IMG/VR virus record: IMGVR_UViG_3300048446_000191
Coordinates: 1-24,086 of that record
Strand: one strand, 5' to 3'
DNA from: a virus
Length of the DNA: 24,086 nucleotides
Positions 1 to 6,172 of the stretch are shown here, one piece after another. Both the position numbers and the translations under genes were made by a program. The notes beneath the pieces are model-generated. The model was not told the origin of the DNA, made no database searches, and was given only the letters and a program-made list of their open reading frames with translations. Position 1 is the stretch's first letter, and every line of letters begins with the position of its first letter.

Positions 1-212
1 AACCGTTCGGCTGAGCCTTTGATCTGCACAATAGAATTAGTGTGAATGTGTGTTGTTATTTCTTGTCCATCTGCATGTTTGTAATAACCACATTGTTTGT
101 GGCACCACTCATGTCCGTCGCTGTATAGAGCGTTGGCATCACTGGAACCACACTGTGGACACGGTATGTGTCTTACAAATTCAGAGGAGCCATTTGATTG
201 GGATGTTCGCAA
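1..212 (-). CDS. Primase-helicase (T7 gp4-like), N-terminal zinc domain, 3' end cut by window edge
   Basis: The product would make RNA primers on the lagging strand and unwind DNA at the phage fork. Only about 70 residues are present. They match the start of T7 gp4: HIPCPQCGSSD followed by YSDGH, then a second cysteine pair. Ligands are C18, C21, C37 and C41, counted from the proposed start. T7 has CxxC in the second pair, but here it is CHKQC, one residue longer. The frame has a TAA just upstream and no ATG before the zinc motif; the only plausible start is a TTG at 212 without a clear Shine-Dalgarno. The gene overlaps the end of endonuclease I by 32 bases. Order after SSB and endonuclease I is as in T7, but no gp3.5 amidase gene lies between. 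The family is secure; the start is not. Confidence 0.85.
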   Translation of the reverse strand, partial: MRTSQSNGSSEFVRHIPCPQCGSSDANALYSDGHEWCHKQCGYYKHADGQEITTHIHTNSIVQIKGSAER

Positions 213-534
213 AGGAGCACCAAGGTATGTTTAATTTCTCGCAATATTTTGCGTAAGTAGTCTTTGATTTCTTAGATATTGTGTTGTAAGGAGCCTGGAA
301 GACCATACGTAAATCTAATTCAGGATGCTGTTGTTTGACTGCTTTAATCTTGCGTCTGTCATCAGCATCCCAATAGCCTTTACATTCTAGCACGACGCCA
401 TTCGGTAAAAAAAAGTCTGGCGTGTATAAATGTGGGATTGTATAGGGTACTTTTTCAGTTTCATATTCGTACTTGACATCCAGGTTGCAGAGAAGATCAG
501 CGACCTTCTCCTCAAGTCCTGATCGGAATGCCAC
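181..534 (-). CDS. Endonuclease I (T7 gp3-like Holliday junction resolvase)
   Basis: This enzyme cleaves branched DNA and helps degrade host DNA and resolve replication intermediates before packaging. At 117 residues it is shorter than T7 gp3 (149), lacking about 12 N-terminal residues and a basic C-terminal tail. The alignment is clear: AFRSGLEEKV, VPYTIP, YTPDFFLPNG, ECKGYW, and DDRRK followed by QQHPELD. The T7 catalytic residues E20, D55, E65 and K67 correspond to E8, D40, E50 and K52. The start is GTG at 534, sharing one base with the stop of the upstream gene (TAGTG), which suggests translational coupling. An AAAGGGA stretch upstream may serve as a weak ribosome site. Confidence 0.95.
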   Translation of the reverse strand: MAFRSGLEEKVADLLCNLDVKYEYETEKVPYTIPHLYTPDFFLPNGVVLECKGYWDADDRRKIKAVKQQHPELDLRMVFQAPYNTISKKSKTTYAKYCEKLNIPWCSFANIPIKWLL

Positions 535-716
535 TAATCGTCAATCCCTTTCTCAACAATCTCTGATACAATGTCGCTAATTGCACTACGCATTTCATAT
601 TTGAAATCATTGCGGTCAGCTTTATAACGAACTGCTGTAAGTTCAGGCAGGTTAACAGTTAATGTTCCTTTGTACAGCCCGGTGGCTGCATCTTTTTCAA
701 CGATAAAATCAATCAT
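534..716 (-). CDS. Small protein of unknown function between SSB and endonuclease I
   Basis: This 60-residue protein is not recognised. It has a beta-rich first half (residues 1-32, containing the stretch LYKGTLTVNLPEL) and a likely helix at the end (SAISDIVSEIVEKG). No catalytic or metal motif is visible. Its ATG shares a base with the SSB stop (TGATG) and its stop shares a base with the GTG of endonuclease I. It therefore sits in a translationally coupled cassette of DNA-processing genes. A role with SSB or the nuclease is only inferred from position. Confidence 0.75.
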   Translation of the reverse strand: MIDFIVEKDAATGLYKGTLTVNLPELTAVRYKADRNDFKYEMRSAISDIVSEIVEKGIDD

Positions 717-1279
717 CAGAAGTCGTCCTCAGTGCTGTCAGATGGTGTTACATTAGGCTCACTAGCCTTGAACCCTTCAGTCTTACCAAAGAGTGCTGCA
801 ACGTCTTCTGTAGACATATCACCGGTATCTACACCAGCTGCTGTATTGAGAGACACCAGTTGTACACCAACCAATTTAAGGCTTGTTCCATACGTGACTC
901 CATCACGGAGGATATACGGCTTCTGATAGAACGCAAGCTTAACACGACTACCAGCATACATAGGTGTATTGTCATCAGTAATATGCGTCCCTTCAGTATC
1001 GACAACAGGTGGACGAGATTCTTCATTCCAAGAGAACTTAACTTTGTATTGTCCTTCAGTAACTTCTTCCCAAGGTTCAGGCTTAAGTGTAGAACGCTTA
1101 GGATTCTTCAGTTTAGTTTCAGCCCACTTAAGGGATTCAACACGATCATCTTCCAGTACATCAACCATGGATTGATCAACTAGAGCAGCAAGTGAGTAAC
1201 CAAACTTACTTGGTTTCAGTACAGCTTGATATCCTTCAAGGACTACAGGCTGTGCGGTTTTGTGGATTGTACGTGGCAT
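716..1279 (-). CDS. Single-stranded DNA-binding protein (T7 gp2.5-like)
   Basis: The protein would coat single-stranded DNA at the phage fork and recruit polymerase and primase-helicase. It has 187 residues against 232 for T7 gp2.5. The body looks like one OB-fold domain, including a long central strand region around residues 75-145. The hallmark is the C-terminus: a spacer rich in S, T, P and acidic residues ending in TEDDF. In T7 gp2.5 an acidic tail with a terminal phenylalanine contacts the partner replication proteins. The ATG follows directly on the RNA polymerase stop (TAAATG), and the next gene starts within its stop codon. Position between RNA polymerase and endonuclease I is the T7 order and strengthens the call. 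Confidence 0.88.
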   Translation of the reverse strand: MPRTIHKTAQPVVLEGYQAVLKPSKFGYSLAALVDQSMVDVLEDDRVESLKWAETKLKNPKRSTLKPEPWEEVTEGQYKVKFSWNEESRPPVVDTEGTHITDDNTPMYAGSRVKLAFYQKPYILRDGVTYGTSLKLVGVQLVSLNTAAGVDTGDMSTEDVAALFGKTEGFKASEPNVTPSDSTEDDF

Positions 1280-3622
1280 TTAACAGAAAAAATAAGTGGA
1301 ATCAATTACGGAGCTAGGTTCTAGATCTCCAATAATCGGTGGGTTAGACTCTGCTCCTATTTGGTTAGCAAAGTCTTGCAAGTAATCGTGTTCAGCAAAG
1401 AGGTGCATATATGTTTCTCGTACAATTGCACTGAGAACAGACATGTCGGTAGCACGACACAATACAGAATCATGAATGAGAGCGATCGGTGCATTGAAAG
1501 CCAATGCGCTGAAGTGGAGCAAGGAAGCATCGAGTGAATGTATTAGATTCGGCGCTGTTGCATTTTTGTGGTGTTGTTTGTCAACCTTGTCACTATCTTG
1601 TGTAGCAACAGTTAGTTTACAACGACCAAGCAACTGCAATTCTAATTGAATTGTTTCTTTCTTCATGAGCTTTTGAGTGACAACAAAACCTGATGGTGTA
1701 GACCATGTTAGTTCTGTTTTACCCAAGTCGATTGCTTTAGCAACCTCCTCTTCAATCCAACTCATGACAGCCATAGGACCAGGTACGACCTCATCCATAG
1801 CATTTCTAACAGCCTCAACAGTTTTTGTCAAGTCATCTTTATCAATCTCAATACCCTTTTCTTTTAGTGCGTCCTTGATGTACCCACGATTTGAGAAAGG
1901 TTTTGCATTGTAAGGTACGGTCATTACTACTCTTTTGACTACCTTTCTATCCATATAATTGCGGATAGAATTAGGGCAGAAAGGAGTAGCAGTACGAGCG
2001 ACGACAGCATAAGCATCCTGTGGTTTATCAGACGGTAATACGTTAACAAGACTAGCAGTATTTTTATCTTTAGCAAGACCTGCTAATATCTGTAACCCGC
2101 TACAAGTAGCATCTGTAGCTACAGGCAAGCTTGTAAAATGACGATCACACTTAAGCACACAATGATAATACTCATCACATGCTGCAAGAAATTGCCATGG
2201 CTCATCAGCTGCTTCCCAGTCGTGAATGTGTAAGATAGGATCACTAGCGACACAAGTTATAAGATGAGTATTATTCTTTACCCAATCTAATCTTTCTTGC
2301 ATCGTAGCTTTATCTAGACCATAAGTAGTAGCTACTTGAAAGGCTAACCAGTCTTCAGCTTCAGGAGTCATGTAAGCTGATTCAGCAAAAGACAATAAAC
2401 TTTTTCCAAAGTCTGTGTCTTGTGGTGTTAAGAATGCAGGGATTGGGTAAGCTCTACCTCTGTAATCAAAAGACCAAGGAATAAAGAATTTATCTTTACT
2501 CTTAAATCTTTGTACAGCTTCCATTGTCATTCTTGTTCTACATGACTTCTTAAACTCTTGTGCTTGTAGATTGTAAACATCAGCAGCTTGTCTATTATAA
2601 TTATGACGAGCTTCTTTATTAGTTGCTATGTCTACAGGCTTAGGAGGTAAGTCATGATGAATAATAGGGAGAAACTTACCGACAGCTCGTTCCAATCTAT
2701 CTAGTTCTTCCGCTACACCCACAATAAAGGGGTTTAGACGGTAAGCAACCTTCTGAATTCGATTCAAGAACTCAATAGGTCTCTCTCCCTGTATACATGT
2801 GGGATCTCCTCTTCGTACCATATCATGCCCACGCATCACCTCATTTAGGATGTAACCGCCACATTTTTCATGTGTCCAGTCATTAGGTTCGATGAGCATT
2901 GGCCAAGCAAGTGGGCTAAATAACTCAGCATCACGCATTACTGCGTCCTTGATCTCAAGGAATTCTGGAGTTGGGACAACATAGTGGACACGTTTGCGTC
3001 CTTCTTGTTGCATGTCTTTTGTGAACCACCCGCTGCTTTGCATGATGCAGTCAAGTAACCAGCCTCCAAGTTTAATGCGATTAGCTCTGCCCCATGCATC
3101 CCATTGTTTAACGTCATAGCGATTCATCAAAGTACGGATCACAACTATTTTTTGTTGTGTACCTATTGAACGATGCCAATAGTTTTCTTTTAAAACATGT
3201 AACAAGCCTGGTGCATGTGTTTCGTAGTGACGCATCTGGCATTCTTGCTCAACAGCAAGACCAATAGCATCGCACACATTGACTGTTTGATTGCTTTTGT
3301 CTTTATATGAAAAGACTTTATCAAACGTTAGCTTAACAGCTAAAGCAGCAGCAGCCAAAGGCTCAACATCAGCAAGATACTTTTGTATTTCTTTGAAAGC
3401 TACACCTGTTTTACCACGTTTAATGGCATATTCTACAGTGTCTTCAATACGTGCAACCACAAGAGGCAACAAGGTATCGATAGAAGCAGCTCCGTAAACA
3501 GTAGCAGACGCATACGATTTGTTTTCTAAGTCGTAGGTGTTTTTATGTAGACGCTTGAGACCTTGTGAAATAGCATCACGCTCAAGCTGGATCTGTTCGT
3601 CAATCTCTGCTGGTGTTGGCAA
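1280..3622 (-). CDS. Single-subunit DNA-directed RNA polymerase (T7 gp1-like)
   Basis: This enzyme transcribes the middle and late phage genes. It has 780 residues (T7 has 883), with the shortening mostly in the N-terminal domain. Visible motifs in order are DYRGRAYP (386-393), motif A with D504 in ATDATCSGLQ, motif B with R559, K563 and Y571 (T7 K631 and Y639), and motif C IHDS with D718 (T7 D812). In the specificity loop the T7 promoter-reading residues R746, N748 and Q758 align with Q, E and T, so promoter choice should differ. The C-terminus is YFFC where T7 ends AFA. The start is TTG at 3622, chosen because AGGAGGAG lies just upstream and the frame begins PTPAEIDEQ. It overlaps the preceding small gene by 23 bases. 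Confidence 0.97.
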   Translation of the reverse strand: MPTPAEIDEQIQLERDAISQGLKRLHKNTYDLENKSYASATVYGAASIDTLLPLVVARIEDTVEYAIKRGKTGVAFKEIQKYLADVEPLAAAALAVKLTFDKVFSYKDKSNQTVNVCDAIGLAVEQECQMRHYETHAPGLLHVLKENYWHRSIGTQQKIVVIRTLMNRYDVKQWDAWGRANRIKLGGWLLDCIMQSSGWFTKDMQQEGRKRVHYVVPTPEFLEIKDAVMRDAELFSPLAWPMLIEPNDWTHEKCGGYILNEVMRGHDMVRRGDPTCIQGERPIEFLNRIQKVAYRLNPFIVGVAEELDRLERAVGKFLPIIHHDLPPKPVDIATNKEARHNYNRQAADVYNLQAQEFKKSCRTRMTMEAVQRFKSKDKFFIPWSFDYRGRAYPIPAFLTPQDTDFGKSLLSFAESAYMTPEAEDWLAFQVATTYGLDKATMQERLDWVKNNTHLITCVASDPILHIHDWEAADEPWQFLAACDEYYHCVLKCDRHFTSLPVATDATCSGLQILAGLAKDKNTASLVNVLPSDKPQDAYAVVARTATPFCPNSIRNYMDRKVVKRVVMTVPYNAKPFSNRGYIKDALKEKGIEIDKDDLTKTVEAVRNAMDEVVPGPMAVMSWIEEEVAKAIDLGKTELTWSTPSGFVVTQKLMKKETIQLELQLLGRCKLTVATQDSDKVDKQHHKNATAPNLIHSLDASLLHFSALAFNAPIALIHDSVLCRATDMSVLSAIVRETYMHLFAEHDYLQDFANQIGAESNPPIIGDLEPSSVIDSTYFFC

Positions 3623-3734
3623 TAGGCTCCTCCTCTGCGTCCTTGTTGTGCGTGTATGTGAAATCGTAGCATTGAGCTAGCTCAGGGTAATCTTCAGCAA
3701 ACTCTGCAAATTGGTCAATCGTAATCAGGCTCAT
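3600..3734 (-). CDS. Small acidic protein of unknown function just upstream of RNA polymerase
   Basis: This 44-residue protein is not recognised. The first half (ITIDQFAEFAEDYPELA) looks helical and acidic. The ATG at 3734 is preferred over an earlier in-frame ATG because it overlaps the stop region of the upstream 106-residue gene by only 20 bases. Its own 3' end overlaps the RNA polymerase start by 23 bases. The last third of its coding sequence carries the leader-like element ATTTCACATACAC and the AAGGACGCA box that precede the polymerase. That stretch may be constrained as a translation leader more than as protein. Confidence 0.55.
   Translation of the reverse strand: MSLITIDQFAEFAEDYPELAQCYDFTYTHNKDAEEEPIANTSRD
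3636..3664 (-). promoter_or_regulatory. Repeated leader element upstream of the RNA polymerase start
   Basis: On the minus strand this reads ATTTCACATACAC, a short spacer, then AAGGACGCA, followed by AGGAGGAG and the TTG start of RNA polymerase. AAGGACGCA also occurs at 4213-4221 and 5129-5137, each time after a CACATTCACA-type element. The 13-base ATTTCACATACAC recurs directly before the start at 6172. The purine-rich boxes are plausible ribosome-binding sites; the function of the A/C-rich part is unknown. Confidence 0.5.
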
Positions 3735-4035
3735 TGGTGTTTTTTGGTGGGTTAAATTGTAGCGCATCTTCAGTACAAACAATAAATTCTGTGCCTTTTA
3801 GCATTAGTTGTCGTACTTTCTTTTCTGCTGATGCTGGTCGTTGATATGTATACTCCTTGATCTTACCGCTTGGCTTTGTCTCTCTGATGATACAAAACAC
3901 TGAGCTAGGTAGTTGCCAGCCATGGAGCTTCCAATCATTGAACTCTTCGTATGTTGGTGCATAAAGAAACTCATCGGGAACTTCTTTCCACTCTCTCCAG
4001 TTGTTTGGAAAGTAAGGCTTTTTACCACTCATCAT
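3715..4035 (-). CDS. Conserved-looking early protein of unknown function (106 aa)
   Basis: The function is not recognised. The sequence is globular-looking and rich in aromatic residues near the start (YFPNNWREWKEVPDEFLY, residues 8-25), with a central strand pair (VFCIIRETKPSGKIKEYTYQ) and a likely helix over SAEKKVRQLML. No metal or nucleotide motif is visible and no membrane segment is present. Two tandem ATG codons (4035 and 4032) could start it; both overlap the end of the preceding gene. The downstream gene starts inside its 3' end with a 20-base overlap. It belongs to the early run of small genes leading to RNA polymerase, where T7-like phages carry host-takeover proteins. Confidence 0.75.
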   Translation of the reverse strand: MMSGKKPYFPNNWREWKEVPDEFLYAPTYEEFNDWKLHGWQLPSSVFCIIRETKPSGKIKEYTYQRPASAEKKVRQLMLKGTEFIVCTEDALQFNPPKNTNEPDYD

Positions 4036-4186
4036 TGTCTAAATAAACATCTTTTAAGTATTCAGAGCCACCGGACAATTCAGCTGCTGCCCATGTGGCA
4101 TGTTCTGAATCGGGTGCAAGTAACCATCGCACCTGCCCATCTGTTGTGGTGTAACGCCACGTTTTAACCGTCTGTTTTTTTAGCAT
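4022..4186 (-). CDS. Small early protein of unknown function (54 aa)
   Basis: The protein reads MLKKQTVKTWRYTTTDGQ and ends in an acidic tail (KDVYLDNDEW). It has no recognisable domain. The middle (WLLAPDSEHATWAAAELSGG) resembles small phage proteins of the strand-helix type, which is a weak impression only. A GTG at 4234 would add 16 residues. ATG at 4186 is preferred because the overlap with the upstream gene is then 23 bases rather than 71. Neither start has a good Shine-Dalgarno. Its last codons overlap the tandem ATG of the next gene. Confidence 0.6.
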   Translation of the reverse strand: MLKKQTVKTWRYTTTDGQVRWLLAPDSEHATWAAAELSGGSEYLKDVYLDNDEW

Positions 4187-4346
4187 TTGATTTACGTGTT
4201 CGGGTTGTACGCTGCGTCCTTGTGAATGTGTCACGTTGGGCTAACTCTTCATAAATTGGTGTCCACTTATGTTTAGGATAGTAGTACAAAAAACATAAGA
4301 TAGCATTTTTTATGAAGAAGTCATCATCTAATGATTTAGATTCCAT
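4164..4346 (-). CDS. Small early protein with a basic C-terminus (60 aa)
   Basis: The function is not recognised. The N-terminal part (LDDDFFIKNAILCFLYYYPKHKW) is an amphipathic or hydrophobic helix followed by YEELA. The C-terminal 23 residues are rich in R, K and T. That C-terminal part is encoded over the CACATTCACA and AAGGACGCA repeat elements at 4213-4230, so its odd composition may reflect DNA or RNA signals. The ATG is preceded by a TAA-TT-ATG junction with the gene upstream, the same exact junction as at four other places in the window. Confidence 0.6.
   Translation of the reverse strand: MESKSLDDDFFIKNAILCFLYYYPKHKWTPIYEELAQRDTFTRTQRTTRTRKSNAKKTDG
4213..4230 (-). repeat. CACATTCACA / AAGGACGCA repeat element inside a gene 3' end
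   Basis: Minus strand CACATTCACAAGGACGCA. The first ten bases are identical to copies at 41-50, 5144-5153, 5638-5647 and 6909-6918, all in the same orientation. The last nine are shared with 3636-3644 and 5129-5137. No start codon lies at a normal distance after the AAGGA box here, so its role at this site is unclear. Confidence 0.5.
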
Positions 4347-4348
4347 AA

Positions 4349-4483
4349 TTAAATGATATCGTCTGGTTTGATATACTGTGCCTTGAGAGCTTCTGCACGC
4401 TCTTTAAGCTTCTTTAGTTGTCTCTGTACCCATAGAGTCTGGAAGCCTGCTGTAGGTGCTTGTGGACGTGTCTCAGGTGCCAT
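4349..4483 (-). CDS. Small charged helical protein of unknown function (44 aa)
   Basis: This short gene starts MAPETRPQAPTAGF and continues as a charged helix (VQRQLKKLKERAEALKAQY, residues 19-37), ending KPDDII. It may form a coiled coil. Its first 11 bases overlap the end of the upstream gene (TAATGGCACCTGA), and it stops two bases before the next start with a TAA-TT-ATG junction. The packing and intact frame support a real gene. No function can be assigned. Confidence 0.6.
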   Translation of the reverse strand: MAPETRPQAPTAGFQTLWVQRQLKKLKERAEALKAQYIKPDDII

Positions 4484-4613
4484 TAGTTACCTCTTTCTTT
4501 AGAATGTCAAGTCGTTTGAGAATGAGAAGGTATTCAGCATCAGATGCTCTACCTCGTTTACAAAACAATCTGTAGATGTCATCACGAATAACATCAATGT
4601 ATTGTTCAGTCAT
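4473..4613 (-). CDS. Small helical early protein of unknown function (46 aa)
   Basis: The protein begins MTEQYIDVIRDDIYRL and continues with FCKRGRASDAEYLLILKRLD, so it looks like two helices. There is no membrane segment or known motif. The ATG overlaps the stop of the upstream gene by four bases (ATGA), and its 3' end overlaps the next gene by 11 bases. This tight coupling, with an ATG start and a full-length frame, is the main evidence that it is a gene. Confidence 0.6.
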   Translation of the reverse strand: MTEQYIDVIRDDIYRLFCKRGRASDAEYLLILKRLDILKKEVTNGT

Positions 4614-4726
4614 TTCTTACCGTAGTAACGTGAGGTGATACGATTGGAACGTTGATACACTGTTGCCGTGGCAAATAAGCCTAACATGCCGACAACAGCT
4701 AGGATGATTGTGGTTTCACTGGGCAT
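4610..4726 (-). CDS. Tiny single-span membrane protein (38 aa)
   Basis: The frame encodes a short N-terminus, one strongly hydrophobic segment (residues 6-24, TIILAVVGMLGLFATATVY), and a basic tail (QRSNRITSRYYGKK). By the positive-inside rule the C-terminus should face the cytoplasm. Small early membrane peptides in T7-like phages often act on host envelope or division functions, but nothing here indicates a specific role. It starts inside the 3' end of the upstream gene (11-base overlap) and ends in an ATGA overlap. Confidence 0.6.
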   Translation of the reverse strand: MPSETTIILAVVGMLGLFATATVYQRSNRITSRYYGKK

Positions 4727-4853
4727 CGTAATACTCCTCTTTAAAGTCTTCAAAGCTCATAGCTGGTACATAATCGTCACCACCATCTAGTGGTGTTGGA
4801 TCATAGTCTGACAAGTAACGCTCATAAGCGTATACTAAATGAAGCTCTAACAT
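4716..4853 (-). CDS. Small acidic early protein (45 aa)
   Basis: The sequence starts MLELHLVYAYERYLSDYD, continues with a Pro/Gly/Asp-rich turn (PTPLDGGDDYVPA), and ends acidic (SFEDFKEEYYDAQ). It is strongly acidic overall, with no known motif. The ATG shares one base with the TAA of the preceding gene (TAATG). DNA-mimic or inhibitor roles are conceivable for such early acidic peptides, but this is only a guess from composition. Confidence 0.6.
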   Translation of the reverse strand: MLELHLVYAYERYLSDYDPTPLDGGDDYVPAMSFEDFKEEYYDAQ

Positions 4854-5125
4854 TAGTTGTTCTCCTCAACATACTTTTGCAGTGTTGCAATCATTTCTTT
4901 TGCAGACGCAATTGTATGCTCTTTAGTTTTTAGTTCTCCAAAGACACTATTTTTACTGCACAACGCATTACGACAAGCCATAAACATAGCGGTAGCATCT
5001 ACACCATGGATGCAAATAGTGTTGTCTTCATAATCATGTAGATTAATAGAGTCGTCACACTCTGCCCAGAAGACTGAAGCATCCTTCATGTAATATGTAT
5101 ACATGACTGAAGGCTGTGAAAGCAT
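4853..5125 (-). CDS. Early protein of unknown function (90 aa)
   Basis: The function is not recognised. The protein has a beta-type first half with aromatic and acidic residues (VFWAECDDSINLHDYEDNTICIHG, about residues 18-41) and two likely helices (ATAMFMACRNALC; SAKEMIATLQKYVEEN). Four cysteines are present without a zinc-like spacing. The ATG at 5125 is supported by the AAGGACGCA box a few bases upstream, making this one of the best-supported starts in the early region. Its stop is joined to the next start as TAATG. Confidence 0.72.
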   Translation of the reverse strand: MLSQPSVMYTYYMKDASVFWAECDDSINLHDYEDNTICIHGVDATAMFMACRNALCSKNSVFGELKTKEHTIASAKEMIATLQKYVEENN

Positions 5126-5128
5126 TGG

Positions 5129-5153
5129 TGCGTCCTTGTAATGTGTGAATGTG
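5129..5153 (-). promoter_or_regulatory. Leader with CACATTCACA repeat and Shine-Dalgarno box
   Basis: Minus strand reads CACATTCACA, then CATTAC, then AAGGACGCA, followed by CCA and the ATG at 5125. This is the clearest example of the repeated leader, because the AAGGA box has normal ribosome-binding spacing to a start codon. The same two boxes occur at 4213-4230, and the first box occurs before the start at 5632. Confidence 0.55.
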
Positions 5154-5174
5154 TTGGCTGTGAGTTACAAATAG

Positions 5175-5194
5175 AGGCGACAATAATGCCGCCT
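5175..5194 (-). terminator. Intergenic hairpin, possible terminator or processing site
   Basis: Minus strand AGGCGGC, loop ATTATT, GTCGCCT: a 7-bp stem with one G-T pair in the 79-base gap after the ArdA-like gene. It is followed by CTATTTG, which is only partly U-rich, so termination would be weak. An RNA-processing hairpin is equally possible. Confidence 0.35.
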
Positions 5195-5203
5195 ATGTGT
5201 TAA

Positions 5204-5632
5204 TCAGAAGTTACGATTGAAGAAATAGTATTCACAATCGTGATAGATTGCAAAGTAATCATATTGCATTGATTGATGCCATACCATCTCCCAATCGATT
5301 GCAGTCTGTAAGAATACTGGCATCGCATCGATTGCCTCACTGTAGCACTCACATAGTAAGTCCTCACAGAATGTTGACTCGTCACGATAACAACCCGAGA
5401 AAGCATCATCTAACGTTTCTTCGTTGTCGATGCCATACCCTTCAAGTTCTTGAATGATGGTGTCAATCTTAGATACGCTGTCGATGTCAAACAACTCGCT
5501 TACACGTTGTTGCATGTCAGTGATAGTTTCTTCAATCATTAAAGTTTCTGGAACAACAGTATCAGGTTTAAAACGTTTTGCAATATATTCATCACGTTCT
5601 GAACCAGTGAGTAGAATAGTGTTGTCAGACAT
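5204..5632 (-). CDS. ArdA-like antirestriction protein
   Basis: ArdA proteins mimic bent B-form DNA and block type I restriction enzymes soon after DNA entry. This 142-residue protein is very acidic (about 32 D/E against 8 K/R). Its second half carries the ArdA pattern: DDAFSGCYRDESTFCEDLL (residues 75-93), AIDWE (111-115), and a final aromatic strand (DYFAIYHDCEYYFF, 125-138). The first 60 residues are less clearly alignable, so it may be a shortened or two-domain variant. ATG at 5632 is preferred over an ATG 33 bases upstream, because a CACATTCACA leader lies directly before it. Early position among host-takeover genes fits anti-defence. The family call is by motif reading only. Confidence 0.72.
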   Translation of the reverse strand: MSDNTILLTGSERDEYIAKRFKPDTVVPETLMIEETITDMQQRVSELFDIDSVSKIDTIIQELEGYGIDNEETLDDAFSGCYRDESTFCEDLLCECYSEAIDAMPVFLQTAIDWEMVWHQSMQYDYFAIYHDCEYYFFNRNF

Positions 5633-5637
5633 AATGT

Positions 5638-5647
5638 TGTGAATGTG
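5638..5647 (-). repeat. CACATTCACA leader repeat before the ArdA-like gene
   Basis: Minus strand context is ACAACACATTCACAACATT followed by the ATG at 5632. The ten-base core is identical to copies at 41-50, 4221-4230, 5144-5153 and 6909-6918. There is no AAGGA box here, so this start lacks a normal Shine-Dalgarno and may depend on the A/C-rich leader. Confidence 0.5.
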
Positions 5648-5669
5648 TTGTTTGATTAAAGACAAAGAA

Positions 5670-5897
5670 TCAGCCGACGACAGTAGTTAGATTGCCCTTG
5701 CAGTATGCATTGACAAACTTACCAAAAGACTGCTCACCCTCACTTAAAAAGACATCAACGATAGCATCGTAAGCAACGTTTTCATAAAGATAAGTCTTTG
5801 AATTGTTCTTGAATTGTACCATCACTTGATTAGTAGATGGGCTGAGCAAGATGTTACGAACAGTTGAAGATTCGATGGTGTTAGGCTTGAAAAACAT
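5670..5897 (-). CDS. KTSC-domain protein (75 aa)
   Basis: The protein resembles the KTSC domain, a small fold found alone in phages and plasmids and at the end of some lysyl-tRNA synthetases. Visible features are SSTVRNILLSPSTNQVMVQF (residues 10-29), the strand-turn NNSKTYLYENV, and a final helix with FGKFVNAY (58-65). The usual pattern is a first strand ending in a hydrophobic-x-F, an N or G turn, then Y-x-Y/F-x-x-V, as seen here. KTSC proteins have no firmly established biochemical role. The start follows TAACTAATCACC rather than a Shine-Dalgarno. A second, divergent copy lies immediately upstream. Confidence 0.78.
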   Translation of the reverse strand: MFFKPNTIESSTVRNILLSPSTNQVMVQFKNNSKTYLYENVAYDAIVDVFLSEGEQSFGKFVNAYCKGNLTTVVG

Positions 5898-5938
5898 GGT
5901 GATTAGTTAGGTGAATGAATAGTTAGTTGGAAGTTAGA

Positions 5939-6172
5939 TCAAGCAGCGTTGAGCTGAAGTTTGAACTCTTGGTTTGTACGCTCGTTAATGCAATTACGAT
6001 TGAACCACAAACCCAAAGAGATTGAAGGGTTGTAGTCAAGGTTAAGTAATGCACGACGTGACACGTTGGTGTAACGATAGTATGAACCATTCTTCATCAT
6101 GACGTTACAAGTGCCACGCAATACATCAGTGAAGATGTAGCTGATGAATGAAGATGATTGATAGGTGAACAT
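5939..6172 (-). CDS. Divergent KTSC-like protein (77 aa)
   Basis: The protein shows the same layout as its neighbour: a leading SSSFISYIF strand, VLRGTCNVMMKNGSYYRYTNV (KTSC-like strand, NG turn, YxYxxV), RRALLNL, and a tail with FNRNCINERTNQ. It lacks some of the conserved serine-valine start of the neighbour. The ATG at 6172 is chosen because the 13-base element ATTTCACATACAC, shared with the RNA polymerase leader, ends exactly at it. An upstream ATG at 6226 would add 18 unlikely residues. The two genes probably arose by duplication, although identity is low. Confidence 0.62.
   Translation of the reverse strand: MFTYQSSSFISYIFTDVLRGTCNVMMKNGSYYRYTNVSRRALLNLDYNPSISLGLWFNRNCINERTNQEFKLQLNAA

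Noticed and set aside
50-256. Plus-strand open frames across the window (for example 50-256, 732-926, 1677-1913, 16783-17088, 23041-23343).
   Set aside because: They are antisense to well-supported minus-strand genes, have odd composition and no ribosome site, and no plus-strand promoter was seen.
425-439. A third copy of the candidate phage promoter (TATAAATGTGGGATT on the plus strand).
   Set aside because: It differs at two positions and lies in codons for the conserved IPHLYTPDF region of endonuclease I, so protein constraint explains it.
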